From assembly GCF_047250365.1 (NCBI RefSeq), contig NZ_JBLBVL010000010.1:1-64000 (forward strand): 64,000 bases of DNA. Direction: 5' to 3'. The notes below the pieces were generated by a model. The model did not search any database. It worked only from the letters and a program-made list of their open reading frames with translations, and was not told the DNA's origin. The stretch comes from Thaumasiovibrio sp047250365. Lineage in GTDB: Bacteria; Pseudomonadota; Gammaproteobacteria; Enterobacterales; Vibrionaceae. Of this stretch, positions 63,884-64,000 are shown piece after piece. The stretch's first letter is position 1; each line of letters opens with the position of its first letter. Position numbers and translations under genes: made by a program.

Positions 63884-64000
63884 TCCCTATGTTTTCGCAT
63901 AGTATGGTCATGTTTTTATTAGGTGTCGACCCCTATATTGACTTTTCAATCAACCTGTATCAACACTGATGCATAGTGTTGACTTAAAAACGATACCCTG
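63884..64000. other. Upstream region of binding-protein/GGDEF operon
   Basis: Promoter region cut by the window edge; AT-rich, no further gene visible. Confidence 0.4.

Noticed and set aside
1..64000. CRISPR arrays, tRNA or rRNA genes, insertion sequences, integron repeats
   Set aside because: No regularly spaced repeats, transposase genes, cloverleaf-like sequences or rRNA blocks were seen while reading the gaps.

Overview
The window looks like a piece of a Vibrionaceae genome (Gammaproteobacteria, moderate GC). The best markers are a vxrABC-like sensor operon directly downstream of pntAB, nadE paired with a short NadD-like gene, nrdDG, and several small families I associate with Vibrio (DUF2987, DUF3389, DUF3581, HlyU-type, YoaH). 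From memory, vxr/pnt, nrdDG and nadE lie on chromosome 2 of Vibrio cholerae, so this may be secondary-chromosome sequence; that is inference. I see no rRNA, tRNA, CRISPR array, insertion sequence or prophage. Coding is dense and most genes have ordinary ribosome binding sites.

Layout. 0-9 kb: MgtC/DUF4010 membrane protein, GH13 amylase, a cation/proton antiporter behind a fluoride riboswitch, a zinc-ribbon protein with YciH, a retropepsin-like protease, peptidase T, and a DUF2987/Bax/membrane protein group. 9-14.3 kb: TetR regulator divergent from an RND efflux adaptor-pump pair, with palindromic operators between them. 14.3-23 kb: CobB, L,D-transpeptidase, MobA, DUF3581, XRE, DUF2786, DUF2797, DUF3389/thioesterase, M48 lipoprotein and an OmpA-type porin. 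23.7-26.4 kb: nrdD-nrdG, with FNR and NrdR sites I can place. 26.7-33 kb: secreted EEP phosphatase/nuclease, MATE pump with divergent LysR, a PstS-like binding protein with a Pho box, SseA, and LpxR. 33-37.4 kb: a second RND operon. 37.6-39.7 kb: anmK-nagZ (peptidoglycan recycling). 40-46.5 kb: LysR, acyltransferase, a degenerate AraC-like protein, nadD-like/nadE, a small SpoT-like HD hydrolase and yoaH. 46.5-52.5 kb: vxrCBA and pntBA. 52.9-57.3 kb: two BASS-type transporters, AraC, MOSC and HlyU-like genes. 57.4-63.9 kb: a UshA-like phosphatase, an OLD/DUF2813 ATPase-nuclease, and a two-gene module of periplasmic sugar-type binding protein plus membrane GGDEF protein.

Taken together the window is mostly envelope maintenance and stress response: efflux, lipid A and cell-wall remodelling, the Vxr wall-stress system, fluoride, anaerobic growth and cyclic-di-GMP signalling. 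Four small genes of 30 to 47 codons were found by reading the gaps: YoaH and three single-span membrane peptides with good ribosome binding sites. I did not find a clearly new multi-gene system. The strongest candidates for follow-up are the fluoride-riboswitch antiporter, the binding-protein/GGDEF pair at the right end, the small alarmone-hydrolase-like gene, and the unassigned membrane peptides.
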